From assembly GCA_964236105.1 (NCBI GenBank), contig CAXSBC010000004.1, positions 186,001 to 250,000 on the forward strand: 64,000 nucleotides of DNA, given 5' to 3'. This document shows positions 33,345-40,902 of the stretch, in pieces. The DNA is from Lichenicola sp964236105 (lineage in GTDB: Bacteria; Pseudomonadota; Alphaproteobacteria; Acetobacterales; Acetobacteraceae). The position numbers were made by a program, and so were the translations under genes. The first letter of the stretch is position 1. Each line of letters begins with the position of its first letter. The notes below the pieces were generated by a model, which was not told the origin of the DNA, ran no database searches, and saw only the letters and a program-made list of their open reading frames with translations.

Positions 33345-34388
33345 TCAGGCGACTTCCGCAACCCGTATCTGCAGCTTGACGTCGCCTGGCTGCGCCGAAG
33401 CGGCACGCTCGAACGCCTCTATGCTCTGATCGAAGGAAAAGGTTTTCGAGATCAGCGGCTTCAGATCGACCTTGCCGGACGCGATCAGCTTCAGCGCCCG
33501 ATCGAACACGTTGGCGTAACGAAACACCGTGGAGATTTCGAGCTCCTTGTTGATCGCCCCGCCGATATCGATCGGCGCCCCATGCACCGGCACGCCGACG
33601 ATCACGATCCGTCCGGCAGGCGCGCACAGCGCCACCATGCCGGCTATGGCGCGCGCGGCGCCGCTCGCCTCGAACACGATGTCCGCACCCCAGTTCCCGA
33701 TATGGGCGAGAACCTCCTCGTGCAGGTCCTGCACGGTGACGTTGACCGGAACGATGCCGGGATAGCGGCCGGCAAGATCGAGCTTGGGCTGATGCAGGTC
33801 GCTGATCAGCACCTTGCCGCAGCCGCCGGCCAGGGCAGCCAGCGCGATCATGATCCCGATCGTGCCGGCACCCAGCACGACCGCCGTATCGCCCGGGGTG
33901 ATGCGTGCCTTCACCGCTGCCTGCATGCCGACCGCGAACGGTTCCACCATCGCCGCCTCGCCGAAGCTCACGGCGTCGGGGATGCGATAGGTGAAGGCGG
34001 CGGGATGCACCACGAACGGCGTCAGGCAGCCATGCACCGGCGGCGTCGCCCAGAACACGACCTCCGGATCGACGTTGTACTTGCCGAGCTTCGCCGCCCG
34101 GGACCGCATGTTCGGGATGCCGGGCTCCATGCAGACGCGATCGCCCGGTTTCAGGCCAGTCACGTTGCCGCCCACCGCATCGACGATGCCCGACGCCTCG
34201 TGGCCGAGCACCATCGGTGCGTTGACGATGCAGGGCCCGGCGCCGCCATGCACGTAGTAGTGCACGTCGCTGCCGCAGATCCCGACCGTATGCATCCTGA
34301 TGCGGACGTCGTCCGGACCAGGTTCGGACGGCAACGCGATGTCGCGCAGCGACAGCTTGCCTTTTTCTTCGAGAACCAAGGCTTTCAT
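33345..34388 (-). CDS. Zinc-type alcohol dehydrogenase, xylitol/sorbitol dehydrogenase-like
   Basis: 347 aa from ATG at 34388. MDR motifs: GICGSDVHYYVHGG (catalytic zinc Cys), GHEASGIV (His-Glu), and the cofactor fold VLGAGTIGIMIALAAL. The region EPGIPNMRSRAAKLGKYNVDP occupies the structural-zinc lobe but lacks its four cysteines, as in bacterial xylitol dehydrogenases. It probably oxidises a polyol to a ketose with NAD. It is encoded 52 bp downstream of the SDR in a polyol operon. Confidence 0.85.
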   Translation of the reverse strand: MKALVLEEKGKLSLRDIALPSEPGPDDVRIRMHTVGICGSDVHYYVHGGAGPCIVNAPMVLGHEASGIVDAVGGNVTGLKPGDRVCMEPGIPNMRSRAAKLGKYNVDPEVVFWATPPVHGCLTPFVVHPAAFTYRIPDAVSFGEAAMVEPFAVGMQAAVKARITPGDTAVVLGAGTIGIMIALAALAGGCGKVLISDLHQPKLDLAGRYPGIVPVNVTVQDLHEEVLAHIGNWGADIVFEASGAARAIAGMVALCAPAGRIVIVGVPVHGAPIDIGGAINKELEISTVFRYANVFDRALKLIASGKVDLKPLISKTFSFDQSIEAFERAASAQPGDVKLQIRVAEVA

Positions 34389-34440
34389 CGTTGATGTTCC
34401 TGCAGAGGAGCCTCGAACGCCCAGGACTGCGCGTTCGAGG

Positions 34441-35214
34441 CTACCAGACACAGTAACCGCCATCCACGACCACAACGCTTCCGGTCATGAAGCTCGCGGC
34501 ATCGGAGGCGAGGAACAAAGCAACCGTCGCGATCTCCGACGCTTCTCCGCCCCGGCCCATCGGCGTTCTCGGAAACCAGATGTCCGTCAGCGCCCGGTTC
34601 TTCAAGGCAGGACCCGATATCGCGGTATTGATGTAGCCGGGGGCGATCGCGTTGACCCGCACGCCTTTCAAGCCCCATTCGCCCGCGAGCGAGCGCGTCA
34701 GGTGATGCACCCCGGCCTTCGAGGCGTTGTAGTGCACCTGTCGCTGCGGCACGTTCGAGATGATGCCCGACATGGACCCGGTGGTGATCACGCTGCCGCT
34801 GCCTCGGGCGATCATGTGCTTCCCGAAGGAGCGGCAGCATCGGAACACGCCGTTCAAGTTGATGTCGATCACTTCGTCCCAGGTGGCGTCGTCCATCTCC
34901 TCGCCGCCGATGTCCGGCCAGGCGATACCCGCGTTCGCGAACAGGATGTCAACCTGCCTTCCGTCCGCGTTCATCGCCTCCGCCACGTCGCGAACGCGCG
35001 CGCTGTCGCGCACGTCCATGATGATCGACTCGGCCTCGTGGCCGGCTGCGCGCAGGCTCTCGATGCCGTCTGCGAGCAGCGTCTCGTCCGGACCGGAGAT
35101 GACCACCCTGGCACCGGCCTCCGCGAACGCCTCGGCCGCCGCCAGGCCGATCCCGCGACCGCCACCGGTGATGAAGGCGGTCTTGCCGTCCAGGCGAAAC
35201 TTTTCCAGATACAT
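34441..35214 (-). CDS. SDR family polyol/sugar dehydrogenase
   Basis: 257 aa. MYLEKFRLDGKTAFITGGGRGIGLA is a typical start for arabinitol/galactitol-type SDRs. NAG is present (LFANAGIAWPD), Ser in TTGSMSGIISN, YNASK, and the end VVVDGGYCVW. It probably interconverts a polyol and a ketose with NAD(P). It lies 19 bp after the binding-protein gene. Together with the MDR and the FGGY kinase it could form an oxidation-phosphorylation route; the actual sugar is not readable from sequence. Confidence 0.87.
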   Translation of the reverse strand: MYLEKFRLDGKTAFITGGGRGIGLAAAEAFAEAGARVVISGPDETLLADGIESLRAAGHEAESIIMDVRDSARVRDVAEAMNADGRQVDILFANAGIAWPDIGGEEMDDATWDEVIDINLNGVFRCCRSFGKHMIARGSGSVITTGSMSGIISNVPQRQVHYNASKAGVHHLTRSLAGEWGLKGVRVNAIAPGYINTAISGPALKNRALTDIWFPRTPMGRGGEASEIATVALFLASDAASFMTGSVVVVDGGYCVW

Positions 35215-35233
35215 GAGCCGTTCCTGCCGATCG

Positions 35234-36568
35234 CTATTTGTAGTAGCCCGCCTGGGTCATCGTGCGGGTGGTCGAGCGCTGCGCGGTCTCCAGCGCCTGC
35301 GACACGCTGACGTTGCCGGCGAGGGCGGAGGCGATCGCCTGCCCGGCGACCTGTCCGATCCCCTGCCATTCCGGAATGCCGACATAGCTGATGCCGGAAT
35401 ACGGCACCGGCTGGCTGGACGGGTGGTTCACGTCGGCGACCTCAAGCGCCTTCAGCACCACGGGCGCGAAGGGCGCCGCCTTGAGATAGTCGGGGTTCTT
35501 GTAGGTCGACATCCGCGTTCCGGGCGGAACCGCCGCCCATCCCTTCTCCGCCGCGACCAGCTTGATGTAGTCCGGCGACGTCGCCCAATAGACGAATTTC
35601 TGCGCCGCCGAGAGGTGCTTCGTCGTCTTGGGAATGGCGAGGGTCCAGGCCCACAGATAGTTCGAGCCGGTCTTCGTCGTCTCGTACGGCGCCTGGGCGT
35701 AGCCCACCTTTCCCGCAACCTGGCTCTGCTTGGGATCGGCCAGGAAGCTGGCGGATACGGTGGCGTCGACCCATATGGCGCACTTGCCGCCGGCGAACGT
35801 GGTCAGGTTCTCGTTATAACCGCCGGTAACCTCGCCCGGAGGCCCGTACTTCTTCAGCAGATCGACATAGAACGTGACCGCCCGCATCCATTCCGGCGAG
35901 GTGAACTGCGGCTTCCACTTCATGTCGAAGTACCGGCCGCCGAAGCTGTTCGCGATCTCGCTGATCTGGCCCATGTTCTCGCCCCAGCCGGGCTTGCCTC
36001 GCAGACAGATGCCGTAGACGCCGTGTTGCGGGTCGTTCAGCGTCTTGGCGAACGCGCCGATCTGACTCCAGGTGGGCTTCTCCGGCATCGTCAGGCCGGC
36101 GGACTTGAACAGGTCGGTGCGATACATCGTGAACGTGCTTTCCGCATAGAACGGCAGCGAATACAGCGCGCCGTCATGCGTAAGCCCGTTGCGGAGCGAC
36201 GGGAAGATGTCGGAAACCTGGTAGGCTTGCGGGATGTTGTCGAATGGCGCCAGCCAGCCGAGCCTGCTCCATATCGGCACCTCGTACAGGCCGACCGTGA
36301 CGATATCGAGCTGGCCGGACTGGGTGGCGATGTCGGTCGTCACGCGCTGACGGAGCGTGTTCTCCTCCAGCGTCACCCAGCGAAGCGTGATGTCGGGGTT
36401 CTGCTGCTCGAACGTCTTCGACAACCCCTGCATGACGATCATGTCGGAATTGTTGACCGTCGCGATCGTGAGCGTCTCTGCCGCCTGCGCGTCGCGCACG
36501 GTCGATCCGGCGGCGGCGGCGGCGATCGAGACGAGCGAGCAGACGAGGACGTGCCTGAATTTTTCCAT
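35234..36568 (-). CDS. Sugar ABC transporter substrate-binding protein (sorbitol/mannitol type)
   Basis: 444 aa from ATG at 36568. Signal peptide (VLVCSLVSIAAAAAGSTVRDAQA) then an extracellular solute-binding family 1 fold: LTIATVNNSDMIVMQGLSKTF, FPSLRNGLTHDGALYSLPFYAES, ENLTTFAGGKCAIWVDATVSA. It resembles SmoE-type polyol binders. The usual neighbours, two permeases and an ATPase (SmoF, SmoG, SmoK types), are absent from this window. The protein is therefore either an orphan served by a transporter elsewhere or a leftover of a lost system. Confidence 0.88.
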   Translation of the reverse strand: MEKFRHVLVCSLVSIAAAAAGSTVRDAQAAETLTIATVNNSDMIVMQGLSKTFEQQNPDITLRWVTLEENTLRQRVTTDIATQSGQLDIVTVGLYEVPIWSRLGWLAPFDNIPQAYQVSDIFPSLRNGLTHDGALYSLPFYAESTFTMYRTDLFKSAGLTMPEKPTWSQIGAFAKTLNDPQHGVYGICLRGKPGWGENMGQISEIANSFGGRYFDMKWKPQFTSPEWMRAVTFYVDLLKKYGPPGEVTGGYNENLTTFAGGKCAIWVDATVSASFLADPKQSQVAGKVGYAQAPYETTKTGSNYLWAWTLAIPKTTKHLSAAQKFVYWATSPDYIKLVAAEKGWAAVPPGTRMSTYKNPDYLKAAPFAPVVLKALEVADVNHPSSQPVPYSGISYVGIPEWQGIGQVAGQAIASALAGNVSVSQALETAQRSTTRTMTQAGYYK

Positions 36569-36617
36569 GTGAACGTGTCCGGTTTTGTTTTGGCGATGGA
36601 GCGGAAACCTGCGTCGG

Positions 36618-36878
36618 TCAGTGCTGCATACTGCCGACATGGGAACCGACGTTCTGCCGGTCCACGAGCGTCGGCAGCATCAGCGTCACCTGCTTGGCCG
36701 GTCGGACGGCGTTCTGATCGATGGCGGTGATCAGGATCATCTTGACCCCGGCGGCGATGAGGTTGTCCAGCTGCGTGAACTGCCTGTTGCGGTCGTACTC
36801 CGTCGAGGCGGCGGTGACGCGCGTGTTCGGAGCAGGCGTCTTCGCTTCGTCGGCGGCGAGGACGGTTTGTTTCTTCAT
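36618..36878 (-). pseudogene. Truncated ribose-type periplasmic binding protein
   Basis: 86 codons. YDRNRQFTQLDNLIAAGVKMILITAIDQNAV matches the early part of ribose/xylose-type binding proteins, but a family member has about 310 residues. The tail LPTLVDRQNVGSHVGSMQH looks like the C-terminal end, so most of the middle and the signal peptide are missing. The start keeps a strong AGGAGG site and overlaps the kinase stop by four bases, showing that a complete gene once followed. It is read here as an internally deleted relic. Confidence 0.7.
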
Positions 36879-38488
36879 TGGTTTCCTCCTGGAGTTGTTC
36901 TTGATTGTTCGACTGGGTTATCCAGTCGTTGCTGCGCGACCTGGCGGATGCCGTGCAGTCCGTCGCGAAGCCGTCGTGATGCGCCGACATCCCGATAGAT
37001 GGCGTAGAGCCGGTCATAGGCATCGCGATGCGCGGGATGCGGTTCGTGTCGCTCGGTCGTGGATCGCGCCAGCCGTTCCCCGCCATGGGCGAAGTCGCGC
37101 ACGACCCGGCCTGCGACCGCGCCGTGGATGGCGGCTCCGACGGCGGTCGGGTTCTTGATGGCCGGAACCTCCATCGTCCGTCCGAGCACATCCGCCATGA
37201 TCTGCACCAGCAGCGGATTATTGTGCGCGAGCCCGCTGGTCAGGATGACCCGCTCGATCGACAGGCCGCCGGCGCTCATGTGGTCGACGATGCTGCGGGT
37301 GCCGTAGCAGACGGACTCGAGCAGCGACCGATACATCCCCGCGGAGGTCGTTTCCATGGTCAGCCCGGCGAACACGCCGCTGAGCGCGGAGTCGCCGTAG
37401 GGCACGCGGTTCCCGTTCCACCAGTCCAGGGTGACGAGATGGTTCTCCGCCGGTCGCAGCGCCGCCGCCGCCTCGTTGTGGAGGCGGAAGTTCGCGGCCG
37501 GCTGCTCCGCGCGTGGAAACGCCCTGACGAACCAGGACAGCATGTCGCCGAAGCCCGCCTGGCCGGCCTCGAAGCACCACAGCGCCGGCAGGGCAGCGCC
37601 CTGCGCCATCGCCTCGATGCCCCCCGGGAGGGCGCTCGCGGCCTCCTGCAGCAGCAGAAAGACCGCCGACGTGCCCAAGGCGCCCACCAGGGTGCCGGAA
37701 CCGGTGCCGCCGACGGCGGGAAGCACCACGTGAGAGTCGATCACCGCCACCGCGACCACGGCAGGTCCCTCGATGCCAGTCCGCCTGCGCCATCCGGCTG
37801 TCAGCGATCCCGCAGCCGTGCCCACCGGCTGCGGCGGCCCCAGGCGGTCGGCGAGCCCGGCCACGACCCCGGCGGGGTAGCCGTCGGCCTCGGTCCAGTG
37901 CGCCTTGTAGCTGGCAAAATCCTGGCTGCGCATCTCGCGGCCGCAGAGCTGCCAGACCAGCCAGTCGCCCGCTTCCAGAAAGCGATCGGTCAGATCCCAC
38001 AGCGCCGGCGCCTCCGCGGCGATCTGCTGCGCCTTGGCCAGCATCCATTCGCAGGACAACCGGCCGCCGCAATGCGCGAGATAGGCGCCCCCCTGCCGGT
38101 TCAGGGCGTCCGCGTAGGGCTGCGCGGCTGCGTGCTTCCAGAGCTTGACGTAGGCATGCGGATCGGCGGGATGGAGCCGGCTCAGCGGGGTGCCGTCCGC
38201 CTGCACCGGCATGGGCGAGCTCGCGGTGAAATCGACGCCGATGCTCAGGATCGTGCGCCCGTGGCCGATCGTCGACAGGATGTCGGACAAGGCCTCGACA
38301 TAGTCTGCCGGGTCCTGGAGCGCGTAGCCGAGCGGCAGCGCGCGATCCGGACCCAGGCGGCGGGCGATGACCCCGTGCCGGTAGGGATGTGCATGATGCG
38401 CGAGCTGCTCGCCGGTGTCGGCATCGAGCAGGATGCCCCGGGCGGACTCGGTGCCGAAATCCAGTCCGATGACGCAGGCGCCGCTCAT
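36875..38488 (-). CDS. FGGY-family carbohydrate kinase (ribulokinase-like)
   Basis: 537 aa. N-terminal GLDFGTESARGILLDADTGE (FGGY phosphate-binding region), YVKLWKHAAAQPYADALN, and late LTSGLAHNNPLLVQIMADVLG with NPTAVGAAIHGA, the FGGY family second signature. The arrangement with VDFTASSPMPVQADG is closest to AraB-type ribulokinases. It phosphorylates a ketopentose or similar sugar using ATP. Its start overlaps the stop of a disrupted upstream reading frame (ATGA), so it belongs to the same polyol operon. Confidence 0.88.
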   Translation of the reverse strand: MSGACVIGLDFGTESARGILLDADTGEQLAHHAHPYRHGVIARRLGPDRALPLGYALQDPADYVEALSDILSTIGHGRTILSIGVDFTASSPMPVQADGTPLSRLHPADPHAYVKLWKHAAAQPYADALNRQGGAYLAHCGGRLSCEWMLAKAQQIAAEAPALWDLTDRFLEAGDWLVWQLCGREMRSQDFASYKAHWTEADGYPAGVVAGLADRLGPPQPVGTAAGSLTAGWRRRTGIEGPAVVAVAVIDSHVVLPAVGGTGSGTLVGALGTSAVFLLLQEAASALPGGIEAMAQGAALPALWCFEAGQAGFGDMLSWFVRAFPRAEQPAANFRLHNEAAAALRPAENHLVTLDWWNGNRVPYGDSALSGVFAGLTMETTSAGMYRSLLESVCYGTRSIVDHMSAGGLSIERVILTSGLAHNNPLLVQIMADVLGRTMEVPAIKNPTAVGAAIHGAVAGRVVRDFAHGGERLARSTTERHEPHPAHRDAYDRLYAIYRDVGASRRLRDGLHGIRQVAQQRLDNPVEQSRTTPGGNQ

Positions 38489-38943
38489 GCCGAGGCGCCG
38501 GTGTCGTGTTCGCGCACGCCAACGACCGCGACGGCACCGGCCGAGACATGATAATTGTCGGACAGCGTATCGTCCGCGAGCCGGCCATCCACCGCCCTGT
38601 CGATCGAGATCCCGTCGTCACAGGGTATGATCAGCGTGCTCAGAGCCGGCAAGCGAACGGATCCGGCCTTCCAGGAGACAGCCGTCGCCGACAAGGATGT
38701 CGGTGCGGTGGTCGACGATCTCGCGGCCCGGCCGGTCGAACTCAGCCGCCGGCACCATGCCCGCCGCGTCGGCGACTTCCCGTCCAGTGGTCCGGTGGCG
38801 GTCTCCTTCCATCCCCGGACGGCCTGAACCGCCGTCAGCACAGCATCCGTGGCCAGCCGCCGAATAACGTGCGAATCCGGCCAAATCGCCAGGTGTGACC
38901 GTTCCACAGCGATGAGACCGCTGGCATCCGAAGTGACGATCAT
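38485..38943 (-). pseudogene. Frame-disrupted leader gene of the polyol operon
   Basis: ATG at 38943 has a good site (GAAGG), and the stop at 38485 overlaps the kinase start (ATGA), so a real gene occupied this span. Read straight through, the middle is Arg/Ser-rich and unlike protein (about residues 57-100). In the +1-shifted frame the same bases give AAGMVPAAEFDRPGREIVDH and DILVGDGCLLEGRIRSLAG, which look genuine. Two compensating frameshifts would explain this. I do not recognise the family. A sequencing error is the alternative. Confidence 0.45.
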
Positions 38944-38998
38944 GATCGTGAACCTTCGTCTTGAGGACGGCGCGCTCGTGGCACCTCGGCCCCAGGCG

Positions 38999-39027
38999 AT
39001 GTAAACGCACGACCGTGTAGAAGACAA
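38999..39027 (-). promoter_or_regulatory. Predicted promoter of the polyol operon
   Basis: On the minus strand, TTGTCT (39022-39027) and TTACAT (38999-39004) are separated by exactly 17 bp. This places a start site near 38990, about 50 bp before the ATG at 38943. The inverted repeat at 39031-39052 abuts the -35 box. Promoter strength is not testable by eye. Confidence 0.5.
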
Positions 39028-39030
39028 GAC

Positions 39031-39052
39031 TTATGTCCGCATCCGGACATAA
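39031..39052. promoter_or_regulatory. Perfect inverted repeat, probable operator
   Basis: TTATGTCCG and CGGACATAA are exact reverse complements separated by four bases (CATC). The site lies immediately upstream of the predicted -35 box of the polyol operon. A second, smaller palindrome, GTTTGCAAAC, sits at 39061-39070. The position just upstream of -35 suits an activator or a blocking repressor. The ROK protein at the far end of the operon is the best candidate binder, by inference. Confidence 0.6.
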
Positions 39053-39125
39053 CCCTGTGCGTTTGCAAACCTCACGAGGCACCAGCCGCACGGATGCGCT
39101 GTGCATCGTCTTGATTGCGCGCGAG

Positions 39126-39806
39126 ATGCCGACAGCCTGTCCCGGGCCGCGTCAAGCGGCCGACCCACTTCGACGCCACGGTTGCTCTCGCCAAGCCGCC
39201 CGGTTGCCCGCATCATCACGTGCCGGCTGCCGGCAGCACAGTTGGGATCAGCGCCTGGAACATCTTCACCCGACCTGGACGTCCCGCCCGACGCCTGTCG
39301 ACCTGATCTGGCGCGTCGCCTATCGCCTCGGCTTTCCGCTGGCACGGATCTGGTGGCGCCTGCGCAAATCCGAGCATGAGGGCGCGCTGGTCGCGATCCA
39401 TGTCGGCGACCGGCTGCTCCTGCTCCGCTCGTCCTATCGGCAGACATGGAACCTGCCGGGCGGCGGCGTCCGTCCGGGCGAGGCACCGGAGCAGGCGGCA
39501 CGGCGGGAGCTGCTGGAGGAGATCGGCGTCCCCGCACCGGTCCTGACGGCCGTCGGCATCTTCAGCGGGATCTGCGACGGGCGACAGGACCGCGTGCATC
39601 TCTTCGAGCTGCGGCTGGACACGCTGCCGGAGCTGACGCTCGACAACCGGGAAATTATCGCAGCGCGGCTGATGCAGCCCAGCGACCTCGCGGTCATCGA
39701 GGTGACCGCGCCGGTGGCCGCCTATCTCGAGGGACGGATCGCGCCCCCGGACGGCCACGGGACTCTCGGGGATGCTTCCCGCGCCGCCCGATCCCCCGCC
39801 GCATGA
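39126..39806 (+). CDS. NUDIX hydrolase
   Basis: The domain is clear: GALVAIHVGDRLLLLRSSYR, then the NUDIX box GGGVRPGEAPEQAARRELLEEIGV with the catalytic REL-x-EE, near 39470-39545. It hydrolyses a nucleoside diphosphate-linked compound; the substrate is unknown. The start is doubtful. ATG at 39033 lies inside the operator palindrome, ATG at 39126 has a weak site, and the residues between 39126 and about 39300 look non-coding. A non-ATG start nearer VDLIWRVAYRLGFPLARIWW (about 39297) is likely. Confidence 0.75.
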   Translation: MPTACPGPRQAADPLRRHGCSRQAARLPASSRAGCRQHSWDQRLEHLHPTWTSRPTPVDLIWRVAYRLGFPLARIWWRLRKSEHEGALVAIHVGDRLLLLRSSYRQTWNLPGGGVRPGEAPEQAARRELLEEIGVPAPVLTAVGIFSGICDGRQDRVHLFELRLDTLPELTLDNREIIAARLMQPSDLAVIEVTAPVAAYLEGRIAPPDGHGTLGDASRAARSPAA

Positions 39807-39885
39807 TGGATCATGCCGCACATCAGATCGCATGGCGGGCGGCCGCAGCGCACCTGCCGGTCAAGCGAACCGGAGGAGCCTGAGC

Positions 39886-40206
39886 GTGGCGTGGCTGATG
39901 GTGATCGCGGCGGGCGCGCTCGAGATGGTCTGGTCCTACAGCGCCAAGCAGGCGGACGGCTTCAGCAGGCTCGGCTGGGGGGCGGTGACGATCGTCGCCT
40001 CGCTGATCAGCTTCTTCCTGCTCACCTTCTCGCTGCGGACCCTGCCGCTCGGCACCGCCTACGCCGTCTGGACCGGCATCGGCGCGGTGGGCAGCTTCGT
40101 GGTCGGCGTCGTCCTGCTCGGCGAGCCGCTCGGGGTGGGGCGGGTGCTGAGCGCCGTGCTGATCGTGGCGGGCGTCATCGGCCTGCGGCTCACCAGCCAG
40201 CGCTAG
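39886..40206 (+). CDS. sugE: SMR family guanidinium exporter Gdx (SugE-like)
   Basis: 106 aa from GTG at 39886, with GGAGGAG seven bases upstream. Four membrane helices; the essential Glu is at residue 13 (AAGALEMVWSYSAKQADGF), and the helix-3/4 region has LPLGTAYAVWTGIGAVGSF. The latter matches SugE/Gdx rather than EmrE. It works as an antiparallel dimer exchanging guanidinium for protons. No guanidine riboswitch is evident upstream. Confidence 0.87.
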   Translation: MAWLMVIAAGALEMVWSYSAKQADGFSRLGWGAVTIVASLISFFLLTFSLRTLPLGTAYAVWTGIGAVGSFVVGVVLLGEPLGVGRVLSAVLIVAGVIGLRLTSQR

Positions 40207-40245
40207 GCGATCGCCCCTCGGCGGCAGCCCGCCGAGGGCGTGGCA

Positions 40246-40882
40246 TCAGCCGTTCTGGAAGTCGGGCTTCCGCTTCTCGATGAAGGCGGTCATGCCTTCC
40301 TTCTGGTTCCCGGTCGCGAAGCTGGCCTGGAACAGGCCGGCGCTCGGAGCGGAGGCCTTTGGAAAGGGGCCACCTCACAGGCGCGGTTCACGCTCTCCCT
40401 GAGCATCGCCGCCACCGGCTGCGACATGCCTGCGGTCGCCATGGCGCCGACATGGCGTCCTCGAACAGCCCGTCCACCGGCACCACCCGAGACGCCAGGC
40501 TGCAGCGCTCCGCCTCGGCCGCATCCATCATGCGGCCGGTCAGGCACATCTCCATCGCCCTGGATTTGCCGACCAGGCGGGTCAGGCGCTGCGAGCCTCC
40601 CATGCCCGGGATGGTGCCGAGCCTGATCTCGGGCTGGCCGAACCGGGCGTTGTCGCCCGCCAGGATGAAGTCGCACATCATCGCCAGCTCGCAGCCGCGG
40701 TTGATGTCCGCACCGGCTGCAAAGGCCCCGGTCGAGCCGGTGATCACCGAGCAGCCGATCGACGGATCGCCCTCCACACCGGCGAGCAGGGCGTCGAGCG
40801 CCTGCGGCCGGTTCAGCGTGATCAGCGCCACCTGATTCCGCCGCCCGGACAGGATGGTCTCGTAGGAGGCGGCCTCGGACAT
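40246..40882 (-). pseudogene. Enoyl-CoA hydratase, degraded
   Basis: Recognisable crotonase pieces occur in order but in three frames. First frame: YETILSGRRNQVALITLNRP, VITGSTGAFAAGADI, GCELAMMCDFILAGDNARFG, LTGRMMDAAEAE. Second frame: AGMSQPVAAMLRESVNRACE. Third frame: LFQASFATGNQKEGM and AFIEKRKPDFQNG, ending in TGA at 40246. Segments after QALDAL and after GADI (including the GGG oxyanion loop) are missing. The span is 637 bp against about 774 bp for an intact gene. It lies 20 bp after the HIBYL-CoA hydrolase gene, an expected partner. Confidence 0.85.
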
Positions 40883-40902
40883 GTCGTGGCTCCGGGCCGG
40901 GG

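Noticed and set aside
39807..39885. Guanidine riboswitch before gdx
   Set aside because: No pair of hairpins with ACGR loops and no long conserved leader; the gap is only 79 bp.
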